Part shown: positions 34,734 through 41,937 of the stretch, in pieces
Layout: every line of letters begins with the position of its first letter
How positions within the stretch are numbered: the stretch's first letter is position 1
Source: Candidatus Omnitrophota bacterium
Lineage (GTDB): Bacteria > Omnitrophota > Gorgyraeia > Zapsychrales > Zapsychraceae
DNA length: 41,937 nt
NCBI GenBank assembly: GCA_021108075.1
Contig: JAIORP010000063.1
Span: 1-41,937, forward strand
Direction: 5' to 3'
Notes under the pieces: model-generated
What the model was told of the DNA's origin: nothing
The model's input: only the letters and a program-made list of their open reading frames with translations
The model's database searches: none
Made by a program: the position numbers and the translations under genes

Positions 34734-36302
34734 TTTACTAACTTGTAGCGCACCACTTTTGGAAGTGGTTACGTTACCAGTTATAGGCCCTCTTTGAACT
34801 TCTTGTTCAAAGAGGGCTATTTTTATCTCTGATGGCGCCCAGGTGATCTTTTCTACAAAGTGGGGGATAAGGTCTTTAAGTTCTTGAGGGGTTGCGGCAT
34901 CGCATATCTCACTAAACCGCTTTAAACTGTCATGCATGACTTTCGCGTTTAAAACCTGAGCTTTGAGTTTATCTATCTCAAAATTAATGTTTTGAACATC
35001 CTTTTCAATCTCTTCTTTGTTTTGCTCAAGTTCGAGCATCTTTTTATTAATTGAGCTGGTTTTCTTTACTCCGGAACTAATAGCGTCTATTAAATTGTCA
35101 ATTTTTTCATTGATAGGCTTCAGCCTGTTTTCCTGATCCTTTTTTTCACTATTAAGCTTTTTTAACAATTTATCTGTGTTCCGATTGGCTTTTGTAACGA
35201 TATCCCTAACAAGTTTTTTATCATGGCTTAGATTTTTAAGTTGTTCTAGAACCAACTTCTCTAATTCTTCTGCTGGAACATATTTCATCTGGCAGTCGCT
35301 TTTCCCGAATCTGCTGTTCCTAGTACATTGATAATAAGGGTGTATACGGCTTCTTCCTGTACTATATTTTGGAGCCATATATGAATCACACCATCCGCAT
35401 TTCATGAGTCCTTGTAAGACATATGTGTGAATGGTCTTCTTTTTGGCATTTCTTTTTTTAGGCATGTTGAGATCGAGTGATTTCTGTATTTTGTTCCAGA
35501 GATTCATGTCAATTATGGCTTTGTGTTTGCCTTTAAAGGCTTGATCCTTATGTGTAATCTGTCCAATGTAGAGGGGGTTAGTTAGCTTTTGTTTTACATT
35601 AGTAACAAAGAATTTTTGTCCGCCTCGAACAGTACCTTTTCTTTTGGATTTGTATTGCTTTGTGCGGTAACCATGCGCGTTTAAATAATCCGCAAGAGCT
35701 TTAAGACTGCCAAGTGTTAGATATTTTTCAAACATGAGTTTTATAAGTTTTGCTTCTTGTTTATTAGGCATTAATTGGCTGTCTTTCAGGTCGTATCCTA
35801 AGACTTGTCCGCCGTTCCATAATCCTTGTTCAGCACGCCATTCCATTTTTTCTTTTGTTCTCTTAGATGTTTGTTCTCTTTCCAATTCTGCCCAGACAAG
35901 AGACATTTTTAGCATAGCTTTACCCATCGGGGTAGAGGTATCAAAGTTTTCTTCAAGAGAAATAAACTCAGTATTATTTCTTTCAAAGATTTCATTAAGT
36001 TTGTAGAAATCCATAAGGGAACGTGTTATGCGATCGAGCTTGGTCACGATAACAGCATTAATTAAACCATTTCTGATGTCAGAGATAAGATGCTGTAACT
36101 TCGGACGATCCATACTTTTACCCGATTTCCCTTCTTCGCGATATTTATCAGCAATCCGCCAGTTGTTTTTTTTGTCAGATGTTTTCTTAAAATCAATGAA
36201 TGCGTTTAGTCGGCTTAACTGAGTATCTAGCGAGCCATCTCTTACAATACTTTGACGTTCAGTAGAAACGCGAGCATATAGGGCACACAATTTATTAGAC
36301 AT
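34692..36302 (-). CDS. Large serine recombinase (integrase) whose 3' end lies inside tRNA-Asn
   Basis: A 536-residue serine recombinase. The catalytic domain (~1-150) has ALYARVSTERQS with nucleophile S13 and KLDRITRSLMD near 90. The recombinase domain (~165-285) has RAEQGLWNGGQVLGYDL and NPLYIGQITH. A zinc-ribbon region follows (CGWC near 300, YYQC near 325), then a long coiled coil (~370-460). Its last 13 residues, WLPREDSNLGPSG, are the antisense of the tRNA from the CCA end, with the stop at the anticodon. The attachment site thus supplies the end of the gene, which ties the enzyme to integration at this tRNA. GGAG lies seven bases before ATG 36302. It is transcribed divergently from the HD-TIR operon across a 198-base gap. 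Confidence 0.92.
   Translation of the reverse strand: MSNKLCALYARVSTERQSIVRDGSLDTQLSRLNAFIDFKKTSDKKNNWRIADKYREEGKSGKSMDRPKLQHLISDIRNGLINAVIVTKLDRITRSLMDFYKLNEIFERNNTEFISLEENFDTSTPMGKAMLKMSLVWAELEREQTSKRTKEKMEWRAEQGLWNGGQVLGYDLKDSQLMPNKQEAKLIKLMFEKYLTLGSLKALADYLNAHGYRTKQYKSKRKGTVRGGQKFFVTNVKQKLTNPLYIGQITHKDQAFKGKHKAIIDMNLWNKIQKSLDLNMPKKRNAKKKTIHTYVLQGLMKCGWCDSYMAPKYSTGRSRIHPYYQCTRNSRFGKSDCQMKYVPAEELEKLVLEQLKNLSHDKKLVRDIVTKANRNTDKLLKKLNSEKKDQENRLKPINEKIDNLIDAISSGVKKTSSINKKMLELEQNKEEIEKDVQNINFEIDKLKAQVLNAKVMHDSLKRFSEICDAATPQELKDLIPHFVEKITWAPSEIKIALFEQEVQRGPITGNVTTSKSGALQVSKWLPREDSNLGPSG
34787..34824 (+). terminator. Strong intrinsic terminator, plus strand, inside the recombinase coding end
   Basis: A perfect 13-base-pair stem GCCCTCTTTGAAC / GTTCAAAGAGGGC (34787-34799, 34805-34817) with a five-base loop, followed by TATTTTTAT. 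It lies 53 bases after the tRNA and can end the tRNA transcript while also encoding recombinase residues on the other strand. A smaller perfect hairpin (ACCACTT / AAGTGGT, 34752-34769) lies between. Confidence 0.7.
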
Positions 36303-36400
36303 AATGAGTCTCCTTTTTGATGCGCTAGTGTTAGCGATTAGAAGTATAGATATATTATCATTGAATTAATATTTTGGCAATAGGCATTTGAGGATTGTGA

Positions 36401-36428
36401 TTGACAAAAATATTGGGAGTATTAGAAT
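36401..36428 (+). promoter_or_regulatory. Sigma-70-type promoter of the HD-TIR-TIR operon
   Basis: TTGACA at 36401-36406, a 16-base spacer and TAGAAT at 36423-36428. It lies 72 bases before the first gene, in the gap shared with the divergent recombinase gene. Confidence 0.65.
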
Positions 36429-36500
36429 AAGGAATTATATGGAATGATAGGGAAGTGTCTTCTCTCAATAATTTAATAAAGAGTGTGGAGCTAAAGCGAA

Positions 36501-37736
36501 ATGATTAAAAGTAGTATCTTAACATTTTTTGATAATCTTGAAATATATGAAGATCTTCATAATGAAAAAAGTTATAAGCAAGAAATAATTTCTTCAATTC
36601 TTTCATTTTTAGAAAAGACTGATGTTGAATCAGCGCGTAATGTTTTTGACTCATTTTTTCGAGCATATTGGGTGGGGATACAGCACAAAGAAAATCCATT
36701 CCTTGAATTAACAAATATAATGCGTAAATATGAGGAAACCGCTGGACGAGTGGTTGAGAGCCAAAGAGATCATTATGTTCATACGGTATGGGTATTTATC
36801 TTAGGGCTGGTCATTTTTTCTAATAATGAATATGTTCGAGGTGCTTTTGAAAAATATGCACTTAATAAGGAAAAATATCCTGATTCTTACGATACTAAAA
36901 ACGAAGAATTTTTTTACCGGTGGGGGTTAGCTGCACTATTTCATGATATAGCATATCCCTTAGAGATTACTGTAAAACAAGCAAATAGATATCTTGATTT
37001 TATTTGGAAATATCCTGAGGAGAAAACGGCATACAAAAACATATATATGAAAATGCCGGATTTTAATAAATTTATTATGCTTCCGAAGTTAAAACCAGAC
37101 AAGAAATATAAAAAGGAATATTTTGAGAAGTACCCATTTTTCAAGAACGGATTCAAAGGGAATGTTATTGATCTTTTATCTGAGGGCATCGCAAGAAATT
37201 TTGATATATCGGTGTCTTTACTTAAAAAATCTTTTACTGATTTCTTGCATGATATGCAACATAAGGGTTTTGTTGATCATGGTTTTTATAGCTCAGTTAT
37301 TATGGTGAGATGGTACTACTATTTGATAAAAACAACGAATTGGAATCCTGCATATTTTTATTTTCCAATAATTGATTCAGCAAGTGCGATATTACTTCAT
37401 AATTTCTACCGACATATTCTCATGAAAGATCCCTTTTCTGTAGGAAGGCTAAAGATTGATAATCATCCCATAGCTTTTCTATTGATTTTATGTGATGAGC
37501 TTCAGGAATGGTGTAGGGAAGGATATGGTGAGAAAGATGTTAAAGCTGTAACTCCTAATAACGTTAAACTGAATGTGAATAATGACAGTTTAGAGATTTT
37601 TTATGTCTTTGATGGTGGTCATTCTATAAATGAGCAGATGTTAGAAAAAAAGCAGAAACAAATTTATAAAATTCTGTACTGGGAGAATGTTATTAATAAG
37701 GGAATTGCAATAAAAAAGGAGGCGAATAATGTCTAA
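36501..37736 (+). CDS. HD-superfamily metal-dependent phosphohydrolase-like protein, TIR-associated
   Basis: A 411-residue soluble protein, largely helical. The metal-binding series of the HD superfamily can be read in order: H91 or H94 (RDHYVHTVWV), H148-D149 (LFHDIAYPLE), H260 (DHGFYSS), H300 (ILLHNF) and D332 (LLILCDELQEW). HD proteins hydrolyse phosphoester bonds in nucleotides, cyclic nucleotides or nucleic acids; which applies here cannot be told. It overlaps the first TIR gene by eight bases, so the products are made together. Inference: it is the effector, or the off-switch, of a TIR-made nucleotide signal. GGAG lies ten bases before ATG 36501. Alternative: an NTPase or nuclease acting independently. 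Confidence 0.65.
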   Translation: MIKSSILTFFDNLEIYEDLHNEKSYKQEIISSILSFLEKTDVESARNVFDSFFRAYWVGIQHKENPFLELTNIMRKYEETAGRVVESQRDHYVHTVWVFILGLVIFSNNEYVRGAFEKYALNKEKYPDSYDTKNEEFFYRWGLAALFHDIAYPLEITVKQANRYLDFIWKYPEEKTAYKNIYMKMPDFNKFIMLPKLKPDKKYKKEYFEKYPFFKNGFKGNVIDLLSEGIARNFDISVSLLKKSFTDFLHDMQHKGFVDHGFYSSVIMVRWYYYLIKTTNWNPAYFYFPIIDSASAILLHNFYRHILMKDPFSVGRLKIDNHPIAFLLILCDELQEWCREGYGEKDVKAVTPNNVKLNVNNDSLEIFYVFDGGHSINEQMLEKKQKQIYKILYWENVINKGIAIKKEANNV

Positions 37737-38154
37737 GAAAAAAGTATTTGTAAGTTTCGACTATGATAATGATAAACATTATAAGTATTTATTGGAGGCG
37801 TGGGATGCTAATTCTGATTTTTCATTTACATTTGCTGATAAAACTTCACACGAAATAAATAGTGATAATGTTGGAAGGGTGAAAGCTGCGTTAACACAAA
37901 AAATTAAAGATGCTGATTATACTTTAGCAATTATTGGTAAATATGCTAATGATGAACACGAGGATTCTGAGTTAATAGGTGAAATTAATTGGATAAATTG
38001 GGAGATAAAGAAAAGTAGTGATATTGGGAATAAACTTGTAGGAGTGAAAATAGATAAAAGTTATGAATCCCCCGAAGCAATTGTTGGTGTTGGAGCATCT
38101 TGGGCAATGAGTTTTACGGAAGAGGCAATAATCAATGCGTTAGATAATGCGTAA
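37729..38154 (+). CDS. ThsB-like TIR-fold protein (MTH538/DUF1863 type), first of a pair
   Basis: A 141-residue protein matching the MTH538 TIR-like family. It has the opening KKVFVSFDYDNDKHYKYLLEA, an Asp/Ser-rich loop, IIGKYAN at the third strand, INWINWEIKKS with candidate catalytic E92, and the family hallmark VGVKIDKSY followed by GVGASWAMSF. ThsB proteins of Thoeris systems use this fold to turn NAD into a cyclic ADP-ribose-type signal on phage infection. AGGAGG (37717-37722) lies six bases before ATG 37729, inside the end of the HD gene. No ThsA (SIR2/SLOG) gene is near. The family call is firm; the signal made is inference. Confidence 0.8.
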   Translation: MSKKKVFVSFDYDNDKHYKYLLEAWDANSDFSFTFADKTSHEINSDNVGRVKAALTQKIKDADYTLAIIGKYANDEHEDSELIGEINWINWEIKKSSDIGNKLVGVKIDKSYESPEAIVGVGASWAMSFTEEAIINALDNA

Positions 38155-38167
38155 GGAGTAAATAATC

Positions 38168-38719
38168 ATGGCATATCGAAGTGGTACTTATGTAGCTTTT
38201 CATGCAAACGAAACCACAGAACCAACGGAGTCAGATATAAAATACTATAATTTGCTAAAAGCTTGGGATAAAAGTGATACGTTTGATTTTAAATTTGTTG
38301 ATAGTCATGAAAAATCAAGTACTGTACGAGATTCCAGCAAAAGGGCTACCCTGGAAAAAGTTTTGAAAGAACGAATGCGCAATTCGAGAAATATGATTTT
38401 AATAATTGGAAAAACTACAAAAGAAGATACTGATTGGGTTCCCTTAGAAATTAGCTATGCAGTGGATACATGTGAAATTCCAATAATTGCTGCATACCCA
38501 GGATACAACTATATACTTGCTCCATCAAAATTAAGTGATATATGGCCATCGGCACTAAAAACAAGAATTAACAATGAATCTGCGCATGTCATTCATATTC
38601 CATTTCGGGAAAAGGCGATTACCTGCGCTATAGATCAATTTACGCACAGCAATTATCCTAAGGGCGGCGGCATGGGTTGGTATAATGAAGAAACCTATAG
38701 CAAATGGGGCTACAAATAA
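38168..38719 (+). CDS. ThsB-like TIR-fold protein, second and divergent of the pair
   Basis: A 183-residue relative of another ThsB-like subgroup. It has RSGTYVAFHANETTEPTESD at the start, KYYNLLKAWDKSDTFDFKFV, NMILIIGKTTKEDTDW, candidate catalytic E94 in VPLEISYAV, and IPIIAAYPGY. A C-terminal tail (QFTHSNYPKGGGMGWYNEET) is absent from the first TIR protein. The two have low mutual identity, so this is not a recent duplication. AAGGAG (38153-38158) lies nine bases before ATG 38168, 13 bases after the previous stop. Two TIR genes in one operon recall multi-ThsB Thoeris loci, where each sensor can recognise a different phage cue. Confidence 0.75.
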   Translation: MAYRSGTYVAFHANETTEPTESDIKYYNLLKAWDKSDTFDFKFVDSHEKSSTVRDSSKRATLEKVLKERMRNSRNMILIIGKTTKEDTDWVPLEISYAVDTCEIPIIAAYPGYNYILAPSKLSDIWPSALKTRINNESAHVIHIPFREKAITCAIDQFTHSNYPKGGGMGWYNEETYSKWGYK

Positions 38720-38752
38720 ATATTAGGAAGGGAATTGAAAGGGACGTTAACA

Positions 38753-38926
38753 ATGGACTTAAAAGACTATCTGACTGTTTCTGAAGTTGCTAAGAGAATA
38801 CATCTTACTGAGGAGCGAGTGCGGGAGCTTATCAATCTTAAGCAGATAGAGGCTGTAAAGATTGGTAGGTGGTATGTGCATCCGGATGCTCTAGTCAAAT
38901 TCATCGAATCAAGGAGAAATGTTTAG
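38753..38926 (+). CDS. Excisionase/MerR-type helix-turn-helix DNA-binding protein
   Basis: A 57-residue protein, MDLKDYLTVSEVAKRIHLTE at the start, then ERVRELINLKQIEAVKIGRW and YVHPDALVKFIESRR. This is the standard excisionase-family winged HTH: YLTVSEVAK for the first helix, KIGRWYV for the wing. ATG 38753 is chosen because AAAGGGA (38738-38744) is correctly spaced; a TTG at 38735 is less likely. It lies six bases before the SNF2 gene. Either it is the recombination directionality factor of the island or, more likely from position, a regulator of the helicase operon. Confidence 0.75.
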   Translation: MDLKDYLTVSEVAKRIHLTEERVRELINLKQIEAVKIGRWYVHPDALVKFIESRRNV

Positions 38927-38932
38927 GCTGTT

Positions 38933-41878
38933 ATGATTACTAAATATCACGCAAAATATTTTGCTTACGAATTAACAAAGAGATGCGCTTCAAACAGTTT
39001 GGAAAAGTTATCATCAACTCTTTCTAATGCGCAGGTTGATCTTAATCCGCATCAAATTGAAGCGGCTCTTTTTGCTTTTCGGTCGCCATTGTCTAGAGGG
39101 GCTATTCTTGCAGATGAAGTTGGTCTTGGGAAAACGATTGAGGCAGGGTTGGTGCTTTCTCAGAGATGGGCTGAGCGGAAGAGGAGGATATTATTAATCG
39201 TTCCCTCGAATTTAAGAAAACAATGGAATGCAGAGCTTCAAGAAAAATTCTTTCTACCATCAATAATTTTAGAGACAAAGTCATTTAATCAATATATCAA
39301 GGATGGCAATCTTAATCCTTTTAATCAAGAAGAGAAGATTGTCATTTGTTCATATCACTTTGCTCGTTCAAAATCTCCTTACATACAGCAAACCATATGG
39401 GATCTTGCTGTCATTGATGAAGCGCATAGACTGCGCAATGTTTACAAAACCAGTAACAAGATAGCAAAAGAAATAAAAAAGTCTTTGATGGAAACCCCGA
39501 AATTGTTATTAACCGCAACGCCATTACAGAACTCTCTACTTGAGCTGTATGGTCTCGTTAGTATCATCGATGACCATGTTTTCGGCGATTTAAGTAGTTT
39601 TAAGGTTAATTACTCTAGAGCTCCGAGAGAGCAAGAAATTTATGAGAGTGAATTAGGGCTGGTTGATCCTAAACTAGATATGTTCACGGACTTAAAGGAA
39701 CGTTTAAAGCCCATCTGCATACGAACCCTAAGGCGGCAGGTTTTGGAGTATATCAAGTTTACAAAGCGTACACCACTTACCGAAGACTACTTTCCGTCTG
39801 ATCAAGAAATAGATCTGTATAATGGAATGTCTGAGTTTTTGCAAAGACCCCTTCTTTTTGTTTTACCTTTTAGCCAAAGACAACTCATAACACTTATATT
39901 GCGAAAACTTTTGGCATCTTCTTCTTTTGCCATAGCCAGCACATTGAATCGTCTTGTTTATAAAATTGATAATTTGATGGATGAAGCAAAGAATCAAATA
40001 TCTGAAAAGGAAATTAATCTAGATGAAATTAAAGAAGATTTTGAAGAATATGATGAGATTGCCGATGAATGGGTGGATGATGAAGAAGAGGATGAGGAGG
40101 ATGTGCTCGTTAAAAATAAGCGTGCTTTTTCAAAAGAAGATTTAATCCTTATGAAAGAAGAGAAAGCTCTTCTAGAGAAATATCGAGATATGGCAAAGAA
40201 GATATGGAAAAATTCAAAGGGAGACGCCCTTTTAATTGCCTTGAAAAAAGGTTTTGAGATGGCTGAGGGTCTCGGAGCCAATCGGAAAGCAATTATTTTT
40301 ACAGAGTCAAGAATAACGCAAGATTATCTTCTTCGCCTGCTATCTGAAAACGGGTATAAAGATAAGATCGTTTTATTCAACGGTTCAAACAATGATGATA
40401 AATCAAAAAGTATCTATGCCGAATGGATAAAGAAAAATCAAGATACAGATAAAATATCAGGTTCAAAAACAGCTGATAAAAGAGCGGCAATAGTTGACTA
40501 TTTTAAGTATGACGCTGAGATTCTGATAGCCACTGAAGCAGCAGCTGAAGGTATTAACCTTCAATTTTGTTCATTAATTATTAATTATGATTTGCCGTGG
40601 AATCCTCAAAGAATTGAACAGAGAATTGGTCGATGTCATCGATATGGCCAGAAATATGATGTTGTGGTTATAAATTTCGTTAATCGGAAGAATGCCGCAG
40701 ATCAGCGTATTTACGAACTCTTAGATCAAAAATTCAATCTTTTTAAAGGTGTGTTTGGTGTCAGTGATGAGGTTTTGGGAACCATTGAATCAGGAGTAGA
40801 TTTTGAGAAAAGGATAGCTTCTATTTATCAAACGTGCCGAACCGAAGAGGAGATTAATTCTGCTTTCGATAATTTGCAAAATGAAATGGATGAAAGCATT
40901 CAGAGTAATTTGCAAGATACAAGACAAAAGCTTCTTGAAAACTTTGATACAGAAGTTCATGAAAAATTAAAGACAAACATAAGGGAAACTAAACTTTATT
41001 TAGATATGTATGAAAAATGGCTATGGGATACTACCCGATTTTTTCTAAATACTGATGCTGAATTTTCTGATCATGAATATTCATTTAAATTAATAAATAA
41101 TCCGTTTCCAGAAAATCAAATCCATCCGGGCCCTTATAGAATAGGGAAAAATATTGAGGATGCACATATATATCGTCCTGGTCATCCACTGGCACAAAAT
41201 ATCCTCAAGGAAGTTAAGGGAAATGAAACAGGTAGTGTTGAAATAGAATTTGATTGCTCCAATCATCCTACTATTATTTCTGTATTAAAGCCTTTAGTTG
41301 GAAAAAAAGGATTTATGAAAGTTAGTAATTATTCAATTGAAGCTCTTGAGGGTGAAGATCATTTAGTGATGTCTTTGTTCGATGATGCAGGCGAACCTGT
41401 TCATGAGGAAATTGCAAAGAAAATATTTTTGTTAAACGGAAAGGTTCTGCTAGAAGAGATTGTTTTATCTGAACAAGAGTTGCAAAAGGTCGATAGATGC
41501 GAGCAGGAGACTATTAATGTCATTAATAGCCTCAGCGCTGAACGGAACAGTGAGTTTTTTGATGATGAAGTTGATAAACTTGACAAATGGTCAGAAGATA
41601 TGAAGAAAACTTTGGAAATCGACTTAAAAAGATTGGACATTGATATTAAGACAGCTAAGACAAATGCAAAGAAGATTATAGATCTTAAGGAAAAAGTCAA
41701 AGCTCAGCGTCAAATAAAAGATATGGAAAAGAAACGTAATGAAATGCGCCGGAGATTGTATGAAGCGCAAGATGATGTTGATGACAAAAAAGAAAAATTA
41801 ATAGAGCGGGTTGAAGATCAATTAAAACAAAAAACGTCTTTGAAGGAATTATTCAAAATACGTTGGAGAATCGTTTAA
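38933..41878 (+). CDS. SNF2-family DEAD/DEAH helicase of a defence locus
   Basis: A 981-residue superfamily 2 helicase. Lobe 1 has LNPHQIEAALFAF (Q-like), ILADEVGLGKTIEAGLVL (Walker A near 65), VIDEAHRLRN (near 162) and LLTATPLQNSLLEL. A very acidic stretch (DDEEEDEED, near 385) precedes lobe 2. Lobe 2 has AIIFTESRITQDYL, ILIATEAAAEGINLQ and NPQRIEQRIGRCHRYGQ (motif VI near 565). The C-terminal ~350 residues are charged and end in a long coiled coil. This type resembles helicases next to methyltransferase or nuclease genes in restriction-like systems (DISARM DrmD, type III-like loci). The stop at 41878 is 59 bases before the window edge, so partners would lie outside. AAGGAG at 38911 is 16 bases before ATG 38933, unusually far. 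Confidence 0.8.
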   Translation: MITKYHAKYFAYELTKRCASNSLEKLSSTLSNAQVDLNPHQIEAALFAFRSPLSRGAILADEVGLGKTIEAGLVLSQRWAERKRRILLIVPSNLRKQWNAELQEKFFLPSIILETKSFNQYIKDGNLNPFNQEEKIVICSYHFARSKSPYIQQTIWDLAVIDEAHRLRNVYKTSNKIAKEIKKSLMETPKLLLTATPLQNSLLELYGLVSIIDDHVFGDLSSFKVNYSRAPREQEIYESELGLVDPKLDMFTDLKERLKPICIRTLRRQVLEYIKFTKRTPLTEDYFPSDQEIDLYNGMSEFLQRPLLFVLPFSQRQLITLILRKLLASSSFAIASTLNRLVYKIDNLMDEAKNQISEKEINLDEIKEDFEEYDEIADEWVDDEEEDEEDVLVKNKRAFSKEDLILMKEEKALLEKYRDMAKKIWKNSKGDALLIALKKGFEMAEGLGANRKAIIFTESRITQDYLLRLLSENGYKDKIVLFNGSNNDDKSKSIYAEWIKKNQDTDKISGSKTADKRAAIVDYFKYDAEILIATEAAAEGINLQFCSLIINYDLPWNPQRIEQRIGRCHRYGQKYDVVVINFVNRKNAADQRIYELLDQKFNLFKGVFGVSDEVLGTIESGVDFEKRIASIYQTCRTEEEINSAFDNLQNEMDESIQSNLQDTRQKLLENFDTEVHEKLKTNIRETKLYLDMYEKWLWDTTRFFLNTDAEFSDHEYSFKLINNPFPENQIHPGPYRIGKNIEDAHIYRPGHPLAQNILKEVKGNETGSVEIEFDCSNHPTIISVLKPLVGKKGFMKVSNYSIEALEGEDHLVMSLFDDAGEPVHEEIAKKIFLLNGKVLLEEIVLSEQELQKVDRCEQETINVINSLSAERNSEFFDDEVDKLDKWSEDMKKTLEIDLKRLDIDIKTAKTNAKKIIDLKEKVKAQRQIKDMEKKRNEMRRRLYEAQDDVDDKKEKLIERVEDQLKQKTSLKELFKIRWRIV

Positions 41879-41937
41879 ATAAAGACATCCTATAAAGAGT
41901 AAAGAGAAAAAATAGATTATCAAAGAACAAATTGATC
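41879..41937. other. Tail of the window, no gene visible
   Basis: 59 A-rich bases follow the helicase stop. No terminator is seen, and the operon may continue beyond the edge. Confidence 0.4.

Larger units (their letters stand above)
34734..41937. mobile_element. Genomic island integrated at tRNA-Asn (right end outside the window)
   Basis: The island begins where the tRNA ends and continues beyond the window. It carries the integrase, an HD-TIR-TIR operon, an excisionase-type HTH protein and a SNF2 helicase. Its genes are visibly richer in A and T, with many AAA, AAT and TAT codons, than the dnaX-recR side. No second copy of the tRNA 3' end is seen up to 41937, so the other junction is not in view. 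The defence-like content marks it as a mobile defence island. Confidence 0.75.

Noticed and set aside
39994..40281. Serine-rich minus-strand frame opposite the helicase
   Set aside because: It is the antisense of the acidic Asp/Glu stretch and has no independent support.

Overview
The window looks like a chromosomal segment of an uncultivated bacterium, most likely Candidatus Omnitrophota (PVC group). The strongest pointer is the 1,208-residue secreted protein at 15788-19414. Its first ~370 residues resemble, from memory, a domain I associate with very large Omnitrophota proteins. Tandem membrane glycosyltransferase-TPR proteins, a YfhO-like membrane protein and a GH94-like phosphorylase fit a lineage rich in surface-glycan genes. 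This placement is inference; no rRNA is present.

Layout. 1-7941: one operon of three paralogous GT-C/TMTC-like membrane proteins with C-terminal TPR arrays, ending in an SGNH-type hydrolase. 8278-12426: a GH94-like phosphorylase, a DUF547 protein and a small secreted protein with an in-frame continuation past its stop. 12795-15167 (minus): a YfhO-like membrane protein. 15788-19414: the large secreted GH13-like protein. 19451-22231: two tiny ORF-plus-terminator units, a CheD-like deamidase and an EF-G2-type GTPase. 22332-26457: a DUF2157/GDYXXLXY pair and Tex. 26717-29791: a sulfur block with an Rrf2 regulator, a structured leader, a frameshifted O-acetylhomoserine sulfhydrylase gene and cysteine synthase. 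29953-34400: MOSC protein, MscS channel, DnaX and RecR.

At 34658-34733 lies tRNA-Asn(GTT), and an AT-richer genomic island begins there. Its serine recombinase gene runs into the tRNA gene, so its last 13 codons are the antisense of the tRNA. The island then carries a tight operon with its own promoter: an HD-superfamily phosphohydrolase followed by two different ThsB-like TIR proteins. This may be a Thoeris-like anti-phage system with an HD protein in place of the usual ThsA. After it come a small excisionase-type HTH protein and a SNF2 helicase typical of defence loci. The far end of the island is outside the window.

A family of ~80-bp palindromic elements (MITE-like) occurs four times in intergenic regions of the chromosomal part, three of them upstream of genes. 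One copy is enlarged by extra hairpins.
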